A stretch of 64,000 nt of DNA. Origin: Candidatus Absconditabacterales bacterium. GTDB lineage: Bacteria; Patescibacteriota; Gracilibacteria; Absconditabacterales; Absconditicoccaceae. The position numbers and the translations under genes were made by a program. Location of the stretch: assembly GCA_025057375.1 (NCBI GenBank), contig JANWWO010000005.1:1-64000 (forward strand), written 5' to 3'. Shown here in pieces: positions 21,150 to 32,196 of this stretch; position 1 is the stretch's first letter; every line of letters begins with the position of its first letter. The notes beneath the pieces were generated by a model that was not told where the DNA came from, did not search any database, and saw nothing but the letters and a program-made list of their open reading frames with translations.

Positions 21150-22550
21150 CTAGCGATACAGTGCTAGAGTTTTTGCTCTCTGGACTGCATGAGACAGCAT
21201 GGGTGGAGGATATCACGATCACGTCAGGTCGTAGATTTCTGGATTAGCAAGCTGTTTGGGCGAATAGGCTGCAAGCTCAGGGATATATTTTTTGATATAT
21301 GCTGCCATTGGATCAAACTTGGTAAGTTGGATATTGGGGTTGAAGATTCTGACAGGTTTGGGATCTGCTCAGACGGAGGCAGACCACTGTCGATTGCCCA
21401 TATTGATTGCTTTGTCATGATCAAGCAAATAACGTGCCCAGATTGCTTCGCCCACACGTCGATCACCGTGCATATGCTTACAAAAAAATGACGCAACCAC
21501 CATTCTGACCCTATTGTGCATCCAGTTTTCCTGACGTAGCTGTCTCATTCCCGCATCAACGAGAGGGAATCCTGTCATTCCGTGTTCCCAACGCTCGATC
21601 CACTCCGCAGGACAATCCCATACGATGTGGCGTCTTTTTTCTTGAAACGCTTCTGTCATTGTATTGGGGAAATGGAAGGCAATATGATGCCAAAATTCAC
21701 GCCAGGCGAGTTCATTGAGGAGCGTCGTACACGAGGTGCGGGTTGTGTCGTCTGGATGATTACGAGCTATGTGGACAATATGATTGTAGACCATTCTTGG
21801 TGATACAATCCCAAATCTCAGATAGGGACTCAAACGTGTCGATCCATCACGTGCAGGGTAGTTTCTTGTCTCTTCATAGATCCCAAACGCAAACTGATCA
21901 AAACGCTGACGCCATCCATCCGCTGATCGATGAGGATGCGACGTCAGGGGCCAGTCAGCCAAGATTTTTTCCCATTCGTTGATGCTTGGTCAGGAGGGGA
22001 GTATATGGGGCGTTGTGCACAAAAAAAGTCAATTCTGCATTTGACGAGTCGAACGTGTGGTGAGTGCGTCGGGATGGTGGGTTCATGCAAGCGTTTTGAG
22101 CCATAGTTTGTTGAAGGGAGAAAAAATCTTTCTGACTGGTATCTCGTCTGGATTGACCATCAGGTAGTCTTGTGTGATTGTGACGGCAATGCCGTTGCGT
22201 GTTGCCCGATCTTTGAGTTGGATATCTCTTCCAAGCGATCCGGGACCATAGCTTTGGTTTCGAAACAGGTGATCACAGGGGTATTGAGTGAGGAAACGGA
22301 TTACACATGCAACCGGGTCGCCATACATGACACTGAGGGTTCCTCCACGTTGTTTGATATCTTGTTCTAGGTTTTTTACAGCATCGAGAACAAAGGCAAT
22401 CCTGGGATCATGGGTTGGACCACGAGCAAGAATCGTTGTATCGAGGATAAACAGGTAGCTCAGTATCTGACATTGTTTGAGCGCATACGATAGAGCAGTA
22501 TTGTCCTGTAGTCTGAGGTCTTGACGAAAAATCATCAATCCACGAGTCAT
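21150..22550 (-). CDS. phr: DNA photolyase (cryptochrome/photolyase family)
   Basis: This FAD enzyme repairs cyclobutane pyrimidine dimers with light. The 466 residues match class I photolyases: N-terminal antenna-binding domain (MTRGLMIFRQDLRLQDNTAL), then RLSPYLRFGIVSPR, ELAWREFWHHI, DAGMRQLRQENWMHNRVRM and the FAD-site region NMGNRQWSASVGADPKPVRI, with FNP after it. The start MTRGLM at 22550 fits the family; an upstream extension to 22613 is open but unlikely. It ends in TAG. The lineage of the antenna cofactor cannot be read. Confidence 0.94.
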
Positions 22551-22697
22551 CTGGCTAGTATGAAAGAAATAAAAAAATACAGTATTTTGTAGTGGTTTTG
22601 TATGGTTTTGCAAGGGAGTTTGGTGAGTATGTGATAATGCACTTGACTTTGAAAAAAAAAAGATTATTAACTAGTTGCAACTAAATTGTATACAACT

Positions 22698-23300
22698 ATG
22701 TTAAAAATCAAATTTTTCCGTTTGTTATTTATGGCATTCCTGGTTGTCTTGTTGCTTGTTTCCGTCAAGGTATTCTCTCAAGGGGTTATAAGCCCTAGAT
22801 CGGTTGAGAGCTATCAAACTGGTATGTTACCGCATCGCAAAAAACTTATTGTTAAAACCATCAATTATTTTCTTGACAAGAAGGTGAAGACAGTCTCGTA
22901 CAACACCAAGGAGAAGTTAAAGCAACTCTTTCTGGTAATAAGCAATCAAACTGCTCAAAAGCTAACCATTCGCTATTCTCTGGCGGATGTGTACAATAGG
23001 ATCGGATTTGACGGGGTGCTTATTTTGCACCCTAAGCAGGTTCTTGTTTTTAGGGACTTGCTTGCTTTGCCAAATTCCGGGTATGATATCCACTTTTTGG
23101 CGGGGAAACAGATACTGGATAATGCTTATCTAGTTTCTCAGCAAGAAAAACCAGCGACTTATACGAAACCCAAAAAGACCGTTATGGTACTCACCTCAGA
23201 CTTTGATCGTAATGGGCGAATCGTATATTACTACGTCGAGCAAGAGGTCGACGATGTGCCACCTCGAAAAAAAAAGAAAAAAAGCACACCTACCAATTAA
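22698..23300 (+). CDS. exported or anchored hypothetical protein lacking UGA codons
   Basis: The 200-residue protein starts MLKIKFFRLLFMAFLVVLLL, an uncleaved signal or membrane anchor, and ends in a Lys-rich tail (PPRKKKKKSTPTN). No domain is recognised. All seven glycines are written GGN, five of them GGG, while neighbours mostly use GGA and TGA. This points to recent transfer or unusual selection. It is flanked by its own terminator and stands alone on its strand. Confidence 0.75.
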   Translation: MLKIKFFRLLFMAFLVVLLLVSVKVFSQGVISPRSVESYQTGMLPHRKKLIVKTINYFLDKKVKTVSYNTKEKLKQLFLVISNQTAQKLTIRYSLADVYNRIGFDGVLILHPKQVLVFRDLLALPNSGYDIHFLAGKQILDNAYLVSQQEKPATYTKPKKTVMVLTSDFDRNGRIVYYYVEQEVDDVPPRKKKKKSTPTN

Positions 23301-23320
23301 TTGTGTAGGTGTTGCTCTTA

Positions 23321-23358
23321 CTCCATAGAGGTATTACTATCCTATGGAGTTTTTTTTT
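23321..23358 (+). terminator. intrinsic terminator
   Basis: CTCCATAG (23321-23328) pairs with CTATGGAG (23342-23349) and is followed by nine T. A smaller hairpin, ACCTAC/GTAGGT, spans the stop codon at 23288-23310. Confidence 0.9.
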
Positions 23359-23438
23359 GTGTTTGTGTAAGGATAGATGATGTGATGATGAGTATATGAT
23401 TATGGTTGTGATAATGAGGAGTCTGTTTGCCCCAAAAT

Positions 23439-23467
23439 TTGCATTTTGTTTCAGTCTCCCGTATACT
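23439..23467 (+). promoter_or_regulatory. promoter for the 23501-24514 gene
   Basis: TTGCAT (23439-23444), a 17-base spacer and TATACT (23462-23467), 34 bases before the ATG. Confidence 0.65.
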
Positions 23468-23500
23468 TAGCCAAGTGGTTTTGTTTTCTGTCTTTATCAT

Positions 23501-24514
23501 ATGGTTCCCCATCTGCCTTCTCTTCTTGCCTTTTCTGCCTTATTCTTCTTTGGTCCTGTCGTCAAAAAAAAACTTTCTGACTATGAAAGTATGTTGACGA
23601 GCGAGGAAATGGAGTTTGTCCTCTCGTATTGCCGATTGGGGACGCTGCTCCTAGGATGTTGATTGTGAGGATTTGTCCTGTCCGTTCTGTTGCCTGCATG
23701 ATCATCGGCATTTATGCTTGTATCGATTGTCCTCCCAGGACTTATGATTGCGATTATGGGACGAGCGGGATATCGTATTTTGCAAGGACAGCAATGGACA
23801 TGGTTTGGAGGATGGAGGTTGCCTGTGGGAGTCACGAGTATACCAACCCAAGGAGATCCTCTGAGAATTATCACTGACTTTTTGCCTGGATGGTCAGTGT
23901 GGCAACGATACGTTCATTGATACTGGAAAACCAACTATCGATGGACCAAAGAAGCGATGCTGCTCCGAACAGTGTGGGCTGTCCAGCATCTTGCAATCGG
24001 ATCATCACTATTGTCAGGTTTCGTTTTTTTTCTGATTCTTGCAAGAGTAGCAACACTCCGTGCTAATCTTGATTTTGTGCCTCAGCAGTGGAAGCAAGCG
24101 ATCAATATGGTGGTGAGAACCTCTGTTTTTGATGTTTTTTTGTATGTAAGTCGTTGGATACAGGGACGTATTATGCGTTTTTTGCATCATTCATCGCTGG
24201 GAAGAGAGGATAACGTTGTTGTGTGTGCAGATGAACCCAGACCGAGGGGATGGTGGCTTCCTCATGTGATCATGATTGTATGCTGTCTCTGGTGATTGGG
24301 TCTGCATTGGATGCTCGTGTCTTTATCCCTGTGGGGAGTAGCAACACATGCGACGACTATTGCCTGGCTGCTTGTGCTTATCCATCCATGTGCTGTTCTC
24401 AAGGCAGGCTTGTGGTTTCCTCTCTTTCACCAGTGAGTAGAGCGATGATGGTCAGTGATTCAAAAAATTATATCTTTAAGAAAAAAAAATATTGACCATG
24501 ACGAGAGAGTCTAG
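23501..24514 (+). CDS. multi-pass membrane protein, unknown
   Basis: This 337-residue protein has several hydrophobic segments near residues 5-20, 45-85, 165-190 and 270-320, separated by short charged loops. No family motif is recognised. Glycines near the membrane are often TGA. The C-terminal 30 residues after the last segment read through two TGAs and end in TAG. A similar membrane protein follows after 43 bases, suggesting an operon. Confidence 0.72.
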
Positions 24515-24557
24515 TATATGTATGAATGAGTGCTGTTTTTAATTCGTTTTCGTATTG

Positions 24558-25505
24558 ATGATACTCAGATGTTTGTTGGTGGGTTGTATAATGCTTGCGA
24601 GTGTGTGAGCGATCTATGCTCAAGGAACAGCTCCTACCAACTATGATCGTTCTATCCAAAATTCTATTAAGGGTATTGAGCGTGTGGTAGGGAATGATTT
24701 GGTAGATCAGCGTTGAGAAGATGCTGTTAATACCTTGATTTTCCGTGTAATCAATGCAATTGTTATCCCTTTGGTGATTTTTATGTGAATTTTTTTGGCA
24801 TTGATTGGGTTTTATAGACTTTTTGTTAGCAATAACCCTGATGATATCCAAACAGGTTTTAATTATATCATTTGGTGAATTGTAGGTATTGTAGTAATGG
24901 TGTCGGCAAGGTATATTGGCTTTGTGATTTGGAATGATATTTTTGATGCAGGGACAAATACAAGGCTCAATGGTGTTGAAATAGCTGATCAGATTTATAG
25001 CCAAGTTTTGTATCCTTTTCTCAAGCTTGGTATTTATCTGGTTATTGGTGTCTTGTTTTTGGTTGTAATTGTCAAAAGTTATAAATTTGTGACTAATGAT
25101 GAAGATACGAATACACAAACAACGATCAACGCTATTATCGGAAATATTCTTGGAATTCTTTTGATTTTGGGGTCCAAAGAAATTGTCGAAGCTGTGTATG
25201 GAAGAAGAGATGCCATTAAGACACAATTTGCGAATGTTAGTGAGATTTGATGAGCATTGCTTGCGTGAAGAGCCAATATACCCATATACTTTCAATTTAT
25301 TAATTGGTTGATAGGATTGATTGTCGTAGCAATTTTGGTGTTTCTCTTGATCCAATGATTCAAACTTCTTTTCAATCCTGAAAGTGATGAAAGTATTGAT
25401 GAGACCAAAAAGTATCTCTTGTATGCGACATTGGGTGTATTTGTGATTGGGGCATGTTATGTAATTGTTAATGCGCTTATCGTTTCCGGTACGAAACCTT
25501 TGTAG
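24558..25505 (+). CDS. exported multi-pass membrane protein, pilin- or secretion-like
   Basis: The 315-residue protein has a signal peptide (MILRCLLVGCIMLASVGAIY, then AQG) and about six membrane segments in pairs, with LFVSNNPDDIQTGFNYIIWG and FVTNDEDTNTQTTINAIIGN between them. The repeated pattern of a short charged loop followed by two helices resembles the TrbC/VirB2-like pilin region at 35970-36395, but the match is by topology, not motif. It lies between another membrane protein and the GH26 gene on the same strand. Confidence 0.65.
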
Positions 25506-25580
25506 ATCAACGAAACATCTTGTAATGATAAAAAAAATTGGTATATCGATGATGCCAGTTTTTTTATTTTTTTTGTCTTA

Positions 25581-26840
25581 ATGTGCTTGGTGATATTGGT
25601 GATGTTGATCCTATGTATGGGTACGATTTCTGCTCAATGATTTGTTCTTGGAATCAAGTCACATGATAATACCTGGGACAATATTCACCGTCTCCATACC
25701 TATTATCTGACCGGAGAAACTCTCCCTTTGTATAGCTTTTTTTTTGATACGTGGGATGATGTGAGTGAAGCAACGATCCAGCAAGCAATGGATTGACTCC
25801 CACAAGGGACGGTGTTTCATATTTCGTTGACGCCACGTACGCATACGGCACGTCAGATTATGGCATGATCATTTGATGCTCAGTATCTTCGTTTTTTTCG
25901 TTGGGTAAAAGAAAGACCGACTTTGCATGTGATGTTTAGGACGATGCATGAGATGAATGGATGACGATACCCCTGGGGTTCAGATCCACACTCTTTTCGT
26001 CGTGCATGGCATCGTATGAGATTGCTTGCTCAGCATGTCTGACTGACTTCGTCTCAGATCCAATTTGTTTTTTCCTTCAATCACCGAGATGCTCCCACGA
26101 ATGATGAGACACCCTCAAAAGCATCGCCATTGTTTTTTTGTGATCTCTTGACCAAACAAAGAACGGGATGTTTTACCTTTGAGGATTATTATCCAGGATC
26201 GACGTTGGTTGATATTGTTGGGTTATCATTTTATAATCGAGGTAAGGCAGCCTATGATAGACAATGGTTGAGTGCACAACAGATTCTCACCAATCCTCGT
26301 TGGAACACACTTACAAGGGCTCTATCGTTTGGCAAACCTCTTATTTTTGATGAGGTAGGAACGAGTGCGGTGTGGTATCGTTCTTCATTTAATGCTCAGC
26401 TCTCAAGACATGTTTTTCTCACTGAGTATAAAAGAAAAAATGAACGACTGTATGATCGAGCGCGTCGAACATCCCAACAATCTGGTGTTTTGGGTGCAAT
26501 TTATTTTAATGCTGATTTTACCCAAGGATTATCAACTGCTATTTCAGGAGAAGCTGATCGAGCTGTTATCAACGTTGATACTGGTAAAAGATATCATGCA
26601 TTTGATGATATTCTCACCCGAACAAATAACGCAGATGATCGTGAACGTTTGGCAAGACTATTTGGTAAACATGCGATTTTTTTGCAGGGGAAGTGGTGGA
26701 TAGTAACGAGACAAGAATTTGGGATGTTGGCAGCACTACAGAAAAAAATGACTGACAGACAGTCATGGTGATGACTGTATCGTGACGATCTTCCTCCTTT
26801 GATCAAGCGTTTTTTGCTGGAGCATCATGTTCTGAAATAA
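25581..26840 (+). CDS. secreted GH26 glycoside hydrolase (beta-mannanase-like)
   Basis: The 419-residue precursor starts with a hydrophobic signal (MCLVILVMLILCMGTISA) followed by Q-G. The TIM-barrel enzyme carries the GH26 acid/base motif RTMHEMNGGRYPWG and a nucleophile segment LIFDEVGTSA, matching the two catalytic glutamates of family 26. Characterised members cut beta-1,4-mannan or related glycans. In a host-dependent CPR bacterium it could attack host or environmental polysaccharide; that is inference. Both Gly of the NGG motif region include TGA. No carbohydrate-binding module is seen. Confidence 0.85.
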
Positions 26841-26877
26841 ATGACAGACGTCACGTTTTGTCAGTCTAATGATGTTT

Positions 26878-27633
26878 TTATCCCAATATATCTCCGATTT
26901 TCATCGACCAAGGAGCTGGAGTAATGCGACTGACAACTGATAATGCTTTGTTGATGCGTCAAGGAATAATCAGTCTTTTCCCTTCCATCAGTCATGTTCG
27001 TCCTGCGGTGATGACTTCGTCACAGTCCATTGCTATCTTGAATATCAATGAGTCTTTGAGTCCTGCTCTTTCTGCAAAAGCCGTTTTGGTTGGACCAGGG
27101 CAGAGGCAGGATACAGTGATTCCAAACTTTTTGCAATGATAATGGAGTGAATTGGAGAGTGAAATGACAAAACTTTTGGTAGCAGCGTAGACATCCATAC
27201 TGGGGAGTGGTTGGAATCATGCGATAGAGGCAACGGTCAGAATTCTTCCTGATTTTTTTGTTTTCATGATGGATGCTGTATGATGAACAAGCCTTGTCAA
27301 TGCTATCATATTGACATTCATGAGTGCTTCGATATCTTTTCGAGCATGATCAAGCATACAGCCGTTGAGCCCAAATTCTGCATTGGCGATAAGAAGAGAA
27401 ATATCATGGGTAGTGATGAGATCGCACAATGTGCTGCATCATTCAGTAGTCGAGAGGTCTGCACTGATGATAGTAAATGTTTGGTGTGGAAATTGTGTCG
27501 AAAGATCGGCTTTGAGTCATTCAAGTGTCTCTGTTTGTCTTCCTGTGAGGATAAGGTTATATCATTGACTAGCAGCATGATGAGCAAATGCAAGTCCAAG
27601 ACCGCTTGATGCTCCTGTAATAAGACATGTCAT
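26878..27633 (-). CDS. short-chain dehydrogenase/reductase (SDR)
   Basis: The classical SDR fold is clear in 251 residues: TGASSGLGLAFA (cofactor loop), SLLIANAEFG (NAG-type motif, here with NAE), the catalytic Ser in ILTVASIAG, and the YAATK catalytic pair (Y-x3-K), with CPGPTKTAF after it. It oxidises or reduces an alcohol or carbonyl with NAD(P). The substrate cannot be inferred. UGA-Gly is present, for instance in SIAGF. Divergent from the polyprenyl synthase gene. Confidence 0.88.
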
Positions 27634-27861
27634 AGAAGTGGATCAAAAATAAAAGTATATATATTATATTGATTTTTTTTTATTAGTCAAAAAAAACGAA
27701 TATAGAGATGAAGAAGATATATCGTGGATGATCCTACAGTGGGATCGACCGATGATAACGTAGTGTTGTTGTTTTCGCACTATGCTTATTTATTCTTGTT
27801 TTTTTGAAAAAAATCACTACCACCGTTCTTGTGGTGTGTGTTTTTATTTTTTTTTGGGCTG

Positions 27862-28914
27862 ATGCTATCTCTTCTCGCGTTCAAAGAGGTTTTTGATGAG
27901 CGTTTTGGACGTGTGCTTACAGATTATACTGAACGTGTGAGCCATCGTGCATGATGATATCTCAAAGTTATGAGTTATCTTGACCATGCTAATCATATTG
28001 CATTGTGAGGTGGGAAACGTTTAAGACCCTATTTAGCGTATTGTGCTCATTATGCGTATGGAGGGAATCAAGCACTGAGTATTGATGTCGGTATTGGATT
28101 GGAAATGATTCATGCTTTGGCATTGATGCTTGATGATATTGCAGATGGTGCATCAACGAGACATCATCATCAAACTCTCCATACCAAACTCTTGGATCAG
28201 GGCATAGCAAAAGAACAGGCATATATACAAACAGCACTTGTATCAGATTTTTATTATCATCGAGTGTTTTCTCATTTGATGACGATATGTGAGATGTATC
28301 CATCGTTTCCCCTTGCTTATGTACAGCGTGAATTTCATACATTGCTAGATGAGGTTTTGCTTGGAGAAATGATTGATATCGATATGCAGTGACGTTTGGA
28401 CGCAACGATCGATCATATTCGTCTCAAAGATCATCTTAAAACTTCATCATATACTTGTATTAGACCGTTATTGATTGGAGCCTTAGCAGCAAAGCCACAG
28501 ATAAGTCAGAAGGATCGTGATCATATGTATGCATTGTGATGTGCTCTTGGAGCTGCCTATCAAATCGCTGATGACCTCGGTGATCTGACCTGATTGCATA
28601 AAGATAAACCCGTATGGTCTGATATTCAAGAATGACAACAAAATATGATTACTGTCAAAGTCCTAGAGTTGTGATCCTCAAGACTTCAATCAATGCGATC
28701 AAGACTATTGGGTCAGAAAGATGTGGTCCATCACGAATACAGAAAACTTTATGAACAACTTAAGGAAGAACACATTCTCCATGCTGTCTATGAGGAAGGA
28801 ATCACGTATCTTGATGATGTGGAGATGCATCTGCATCAGCTCGATCGACCAGATGCTGTGCGTGCTCGTATGATGGAGTTGGTTGGATTAATAAAGAAAA
28901 GAATGCACATTTAG
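27862..28914 (+). CDS. polyprenyl diphosphate synthase (trans-isoprenyl type)
   Basis: This enzyme chains isopentenyl diphosphate units onto an allylic primer. Its 350 residues carry the substrate-binding GGGKRLRPYL, the first aspartate-rich motif DDIAD (LMLDDIADGASTR) and the second DDLGD (YQIADDLGDLTG). The residues before the first motif (GLEMIHALALM) are those that set chain length, but the product cannot be assigned. Two of the three Gly in GGGKRLRP include TGA. It converges on the DUF456 gene with a one-base gap. Confidence 0.9.
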
Positions 28915-28915
28915 T

Positions 28916-29401
28916 TTACCGTCGTTGCAGTATCCATTGCCATCGGTCGTTGGCATATCGAAGGATAGAAACAAATTTTACTCCAATTGTTAGGAGAAAT
29001 CAGATGCTTGCTCCGATGCTCGCTTGTAGAGCATTTTTTCGTTTTTGCGTATACAGTAACTCTCCGAGAAATGATCAGAGGATTGGTCCGAGGAGGATTC
29101 CTATTGGTCCTAAAAACATACCGCCAAAGGAACCAAGTATTCATCCCCACTGACTTCGTGAACTTCATCACCATTGTTTGGTTGTGATGATAGGTGCAAG
29201 AGCATCTGCAATGAGGGTAATGATCAAGAGTCATGATCGTCGGATATATTGTTTGAGGTCTGGTGGGTAATCAGATAATTCGAGTAGATATAACGAGATA
29301 TAAGCGATCAAGACACCAGGAACAACCGGCACAAATGCACCGACACATCCTATGATCAATGCTATTGCTATGATGATTGCGATGATGATTTCTCCTTCCA
29401 T
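28916..29401 (-). CDS. DUF456 family membrane protein
   Basis: The 161-residue protein has an N-terminal hydrophobic pair (IIIAIIIAIALIIGCVGAFV) and the glycine-rich GGMFLGPIGILLGPILGSFL, typical of DUF456. The function of this family is unknown; it sits in the membrane. Several of the glycines in that stretch are TGA. Its start is preceded by TTTAGTTTTTTTTG. Confidence 0.85.
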
Positions 29402-29443
29402 GATGAGTACAAAAAAAACTAAACAATCTATATCTACTTAATC

Positions 29444-29471
29444 TTGCAATTGCCCTACAAATAGCTATGAT
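29444..29471 (+). promoter_or_regulatory. promoter for the 29516-30130 gene
   Basis: TTGCAA (29444-29449), a 16-base spacer and TATGAT (29466-29471), 45 bases before the ATG. Confidence 0.55.
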
Positions 29472-29515
29472 GATGTTTGGATAGTGTGAGTGTTGTTTTT
29501 ATTTTTTGATTATGA

Positions 29516-30130
29516 ATGCAAGGAGATCTGTTGTTATTTGGATGACTTGGTATTGCCTTGGTTTTGGGGACGATGTCCGCTTTGTTGGGGCCTGATAAAC
29601 TTCTCAAACTGGTACTTGGGAATATTGTTTTTATGTTTTTTATTCTTGTCCTCAACGCAACAGCATCATTTATTTATGATTCTTTAGATGATTATCAAGC
29701 AACATTGCCGGTAGACCAGCGTGATAAGGGAACCACGATCCAAGCAGTCGTCTCCTCTATTCCTCTTACATTGGGATTGGTGTTGTATTCATTGTTTTTG
29801 TTTTTGATGTTTACCAAGGTTGGGCAGTTTATCACCTTGCCACGTGATGGGTTGCTATATCCTGTTAGTCATATTGTCCTTATCCCGCTCACGATTATCT
29901 GATTTGTGTTGGTGTTGGTCACAATTGTGATGGGGGTCGATGCTCTCATATATCCTGCTATGAAACAAACCGCAAGTGTCTTGGGAGGGACAGGCTTGAC
30001 TCGACTATTGCGTTGGTTTCCCCTTGTGTTGTTAGGACATACTATAGCAGTGGTTACATTGACGTATCATTGTGTGAGGAAGTGAGGTGGAGGAGCGTCA
30101 TATGATGATGTATTTGAGAATGAAGGCTAG
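29516..30130 (+). CDS. multi-pass membrane protein, unknown
   Basis: The 204-residue protein has four or more hydrophobic segments (residues 5-20, 30-55, 85-110, 125-160 and 180-195) and no motif I recognise. Loops are short (SLDDYQATLPVDQRDKG). It lies between DUF456 and a PAP2 phosphatase and overlaps the PAP2 gene by four bases at its 3' end. Confidence 0.7.
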
Positions 30131-30807
30131 GATGTTTTTTTTACAATCAGTGTCTGTCCTGTCTTATATAAGCGCGTCCATAGAGAATGAAGGAGAGGAT
30201 AGAGATGATGACTGAGCCATGGATGAAGAAAAAAGATGAGAACTGACCCACATAATGCTGCGATGAATCATCAGACAATGTCTGTTGGTCGATGGAGATG
30301 AATTGCAATTCTACTGACACTCGTGAGAAGCCCACCACCAAACCGTAGCCATCATCGTCTTATCATTGGTATATTCTGTGTTTGATACGCTAGCAAAAGA
30401 CAACTTATCCCAAATGCAAAGCTTACTGTTGCGTGATCTGAGGGGAACGATGTTGAAGGTAGATAATCATGAAGAATACTTTCTGTCATATTGCGGTCAG
30501 TATGAGTCCAGATTGGCCTTTGTTTCGTTGCAAACAATTGCGTGATGATGGTGATCATCATTGAACATAGGACGGAGAAGAAGATCGTCAGTGCTTGGTT
30601 TTTTTTATTGTCTGATGATACTGTCCAGTTTGTCCATCCATCCCAGAGATACCATCGTACCAAAAAAATCGGATAGCCAAACACGACGATATCTGCCGTG
30701 ATGCCAAGAGTGCTTGCGATGATGGGATGTGTATCAGGCAAGGAGGAGAGCAAAGCAGCTAGGGAGCGTCATCGATCTGGCTCGGTATCGAATCGGGACA
30801 TGGGCAT
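30127..30807 (-). CDS. PAP2-family phosphatase
   Basis: The 226-residue membrane protein carries the three PAP2 catalytic motifs: ATKQRPIW (KxxxxxxRP), STSFPSDHATVSF (PSGH, here PSDH) and SVSRIAIHLHRPTDIVGG (SRxxxxxHxxxD). Such enzymes remove phosphate from lipid diphosphates, for example undecaprenyl diphosphate, at the membrane. A role in recycling the cell wall lipid carrier fits the MraY and glycosyltransferase genes. Start 30807 or 30801. Confidence 0.88.
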
Positions 30808-30926
30808 TAGTCTATAAAAAATAAAGACGTAATAGATGTATGATGATATTTTTGCGCAGACAAGATAAGCGACTAGGGAGCGGAAACCGGTGTGTTCTGA
30901 GGGTGGTGTAGATACTCTTGATACAA

Positions 30927-31307
30927 TTAGAGATAGTGCTTGTTTGAGGATGAGTCGAGGATCATTTCTAGTTGAGTCCTAAAAGCTTGTATGACGGGGA
31001 GGTCGTTGTTAGATATTTTTTCGTTCGGAATTGCACTAATGACAAGCGTAAGAAGTGTGGCAATTTCTTCTTGATTATTTGTATCAAGTTGATCTTGTAT
31101 TTTATCTATCAATCTTTTTTCTGTGTCTCTATTTAGATTGAGGACGTATACTAATATTTGACAAACTGCTTTGAGCAGAGCCACCTGCTGGCTTAATTTT
31201 TGATACTGCTCCGGATTGTCATGATATGCTCTAAAAAAGACTTCTCGCATTTTTGAATATGCCATTACACAAAGAAAAAGTAAAAAATATTTTTTATGCT
31301 TGATCAT
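30927..31307 (-). CDS. small hypothetical protein
   Basis: The 126-residue protein is unfamiliar. It begins MIKHKKYFLLFLCVMAYSKM and is helical and charged, with LNRDTEKRLIDKIQDQLDTN. It contains no glycine, so it also contains no TGA codon. Its start overlaps the end of rsmA by 14 bases, consistent with coupled translation; a start at 31265 is an alternative. Confidence 0.6.
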   Translation of the reverse strand: MIKHKKYFLLFLCVMAYSKMREVFFRAYHDNPEQYQKLSQQVALLKAVCQILVYVLNLNRDTEKRLIDKIQDQLDTNNQEEIATLLTLVISAIPNEKISNNDLPVIQAFRTQLEMILDSSSNKHYL

Positions 31308-32142
31308 GATTATGTCTGTGTTGAGAACATGTGTTGTCGATTATGTATGCAATAGTTTGTATGTCATTCCAGGATAGTTCTTCAATTCTCTTCTCTACTA
31401 TCCTAGGATCCCATGATGACCGATCAAGTCACGCCTTTCTTGCATTGGCGCGGATTGTTTTGCGTTTTGCATGACTCAGTTTGGTAATAAGATCATAGAT
31501 TATTGGTGTCACTCGTTTTTGTTGTTGGTTGGGCGGAAGCGGTGTCATCGTAATGACGCTTGATTGGACTTTGGGTGGGGGAGTAAATGCCAAGGGCGGA
31601 ACATGGAGCGTTTTGGTAATATGCATTATTGCTGTTAGTTTTCGCCATAAAAATGACTTTTTTTTTGCATTCGTGACGATTTTTTCCGTGACATCATCTT
31701 GGATCAAAAAGATGCATCAGGCAACAGTAGGTAATGCATATTTGATTAAAAGGGGAGAGGTAATATAATAGGGGAGATTACCTATGATGAGTGTTTTTGT
31801 TCGATCAATGTCTCGTTGGTTTTGGAGTTTGTCCATATCGAGGTCAAGAGCGTTGTGATGAAGAAGAACTTTTTTCATTGATGGAATGATTGTTTCAATG
31901 GTGCTAGTGTGATGATCCCAGTGGTGTGTCTTGGTTAGATGGGTAATCATGTTTTGATCCAGTTCACAGGCACAAAAACGTGGCGTAATATCGTGGATCA
32001 GATCAGTCAATGATCATTTTCCTGGTCAAATTTCTATCAGAGTAGAAATATTCTGACTGACACAGAATATATGGATATGATTAGCAATTGCAAGACGAAT
32101 TGTGGTATCTGTCAAGAGATGTTGTCAAAGATACGCTGGCAT
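31294..32142 (-). CDS. rsmA: RsmA/KsgA, 16S rRNA dimethyladenosine transferase
   Basis: RsmA dimethylates two adenines near the 3' end of 16S rRNA using S-adenosylmethionine. The 282 residues show LGQHLLTDTTI, IEIGPGKGSLTDLI (SAM loop), CELDQN, IIGNLPYYITSPLL (motif NLPY) and FTPPPKVQSSVI. The C-terminal helical domain continues through a TGA to TAA at 31294. UGA encodes both Gly in LGQH and GPGKG positions. It starts at 32142, 55 bases after ligA ends. Confidence 0.94.
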
Positions 32143-32196
32143 AGAAATAGTTGGACTAAAACGATGATTATGGCTATCGAGTGATGTGCTAAGTTG

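Noticed and set aside
24468-25355. Long minus-strand frame of 295 residues
   Set aside because: It is the reverse of a clear membrane-protein gene; its Asn/Ser/His-rich translation is typical of an antisense shadow.
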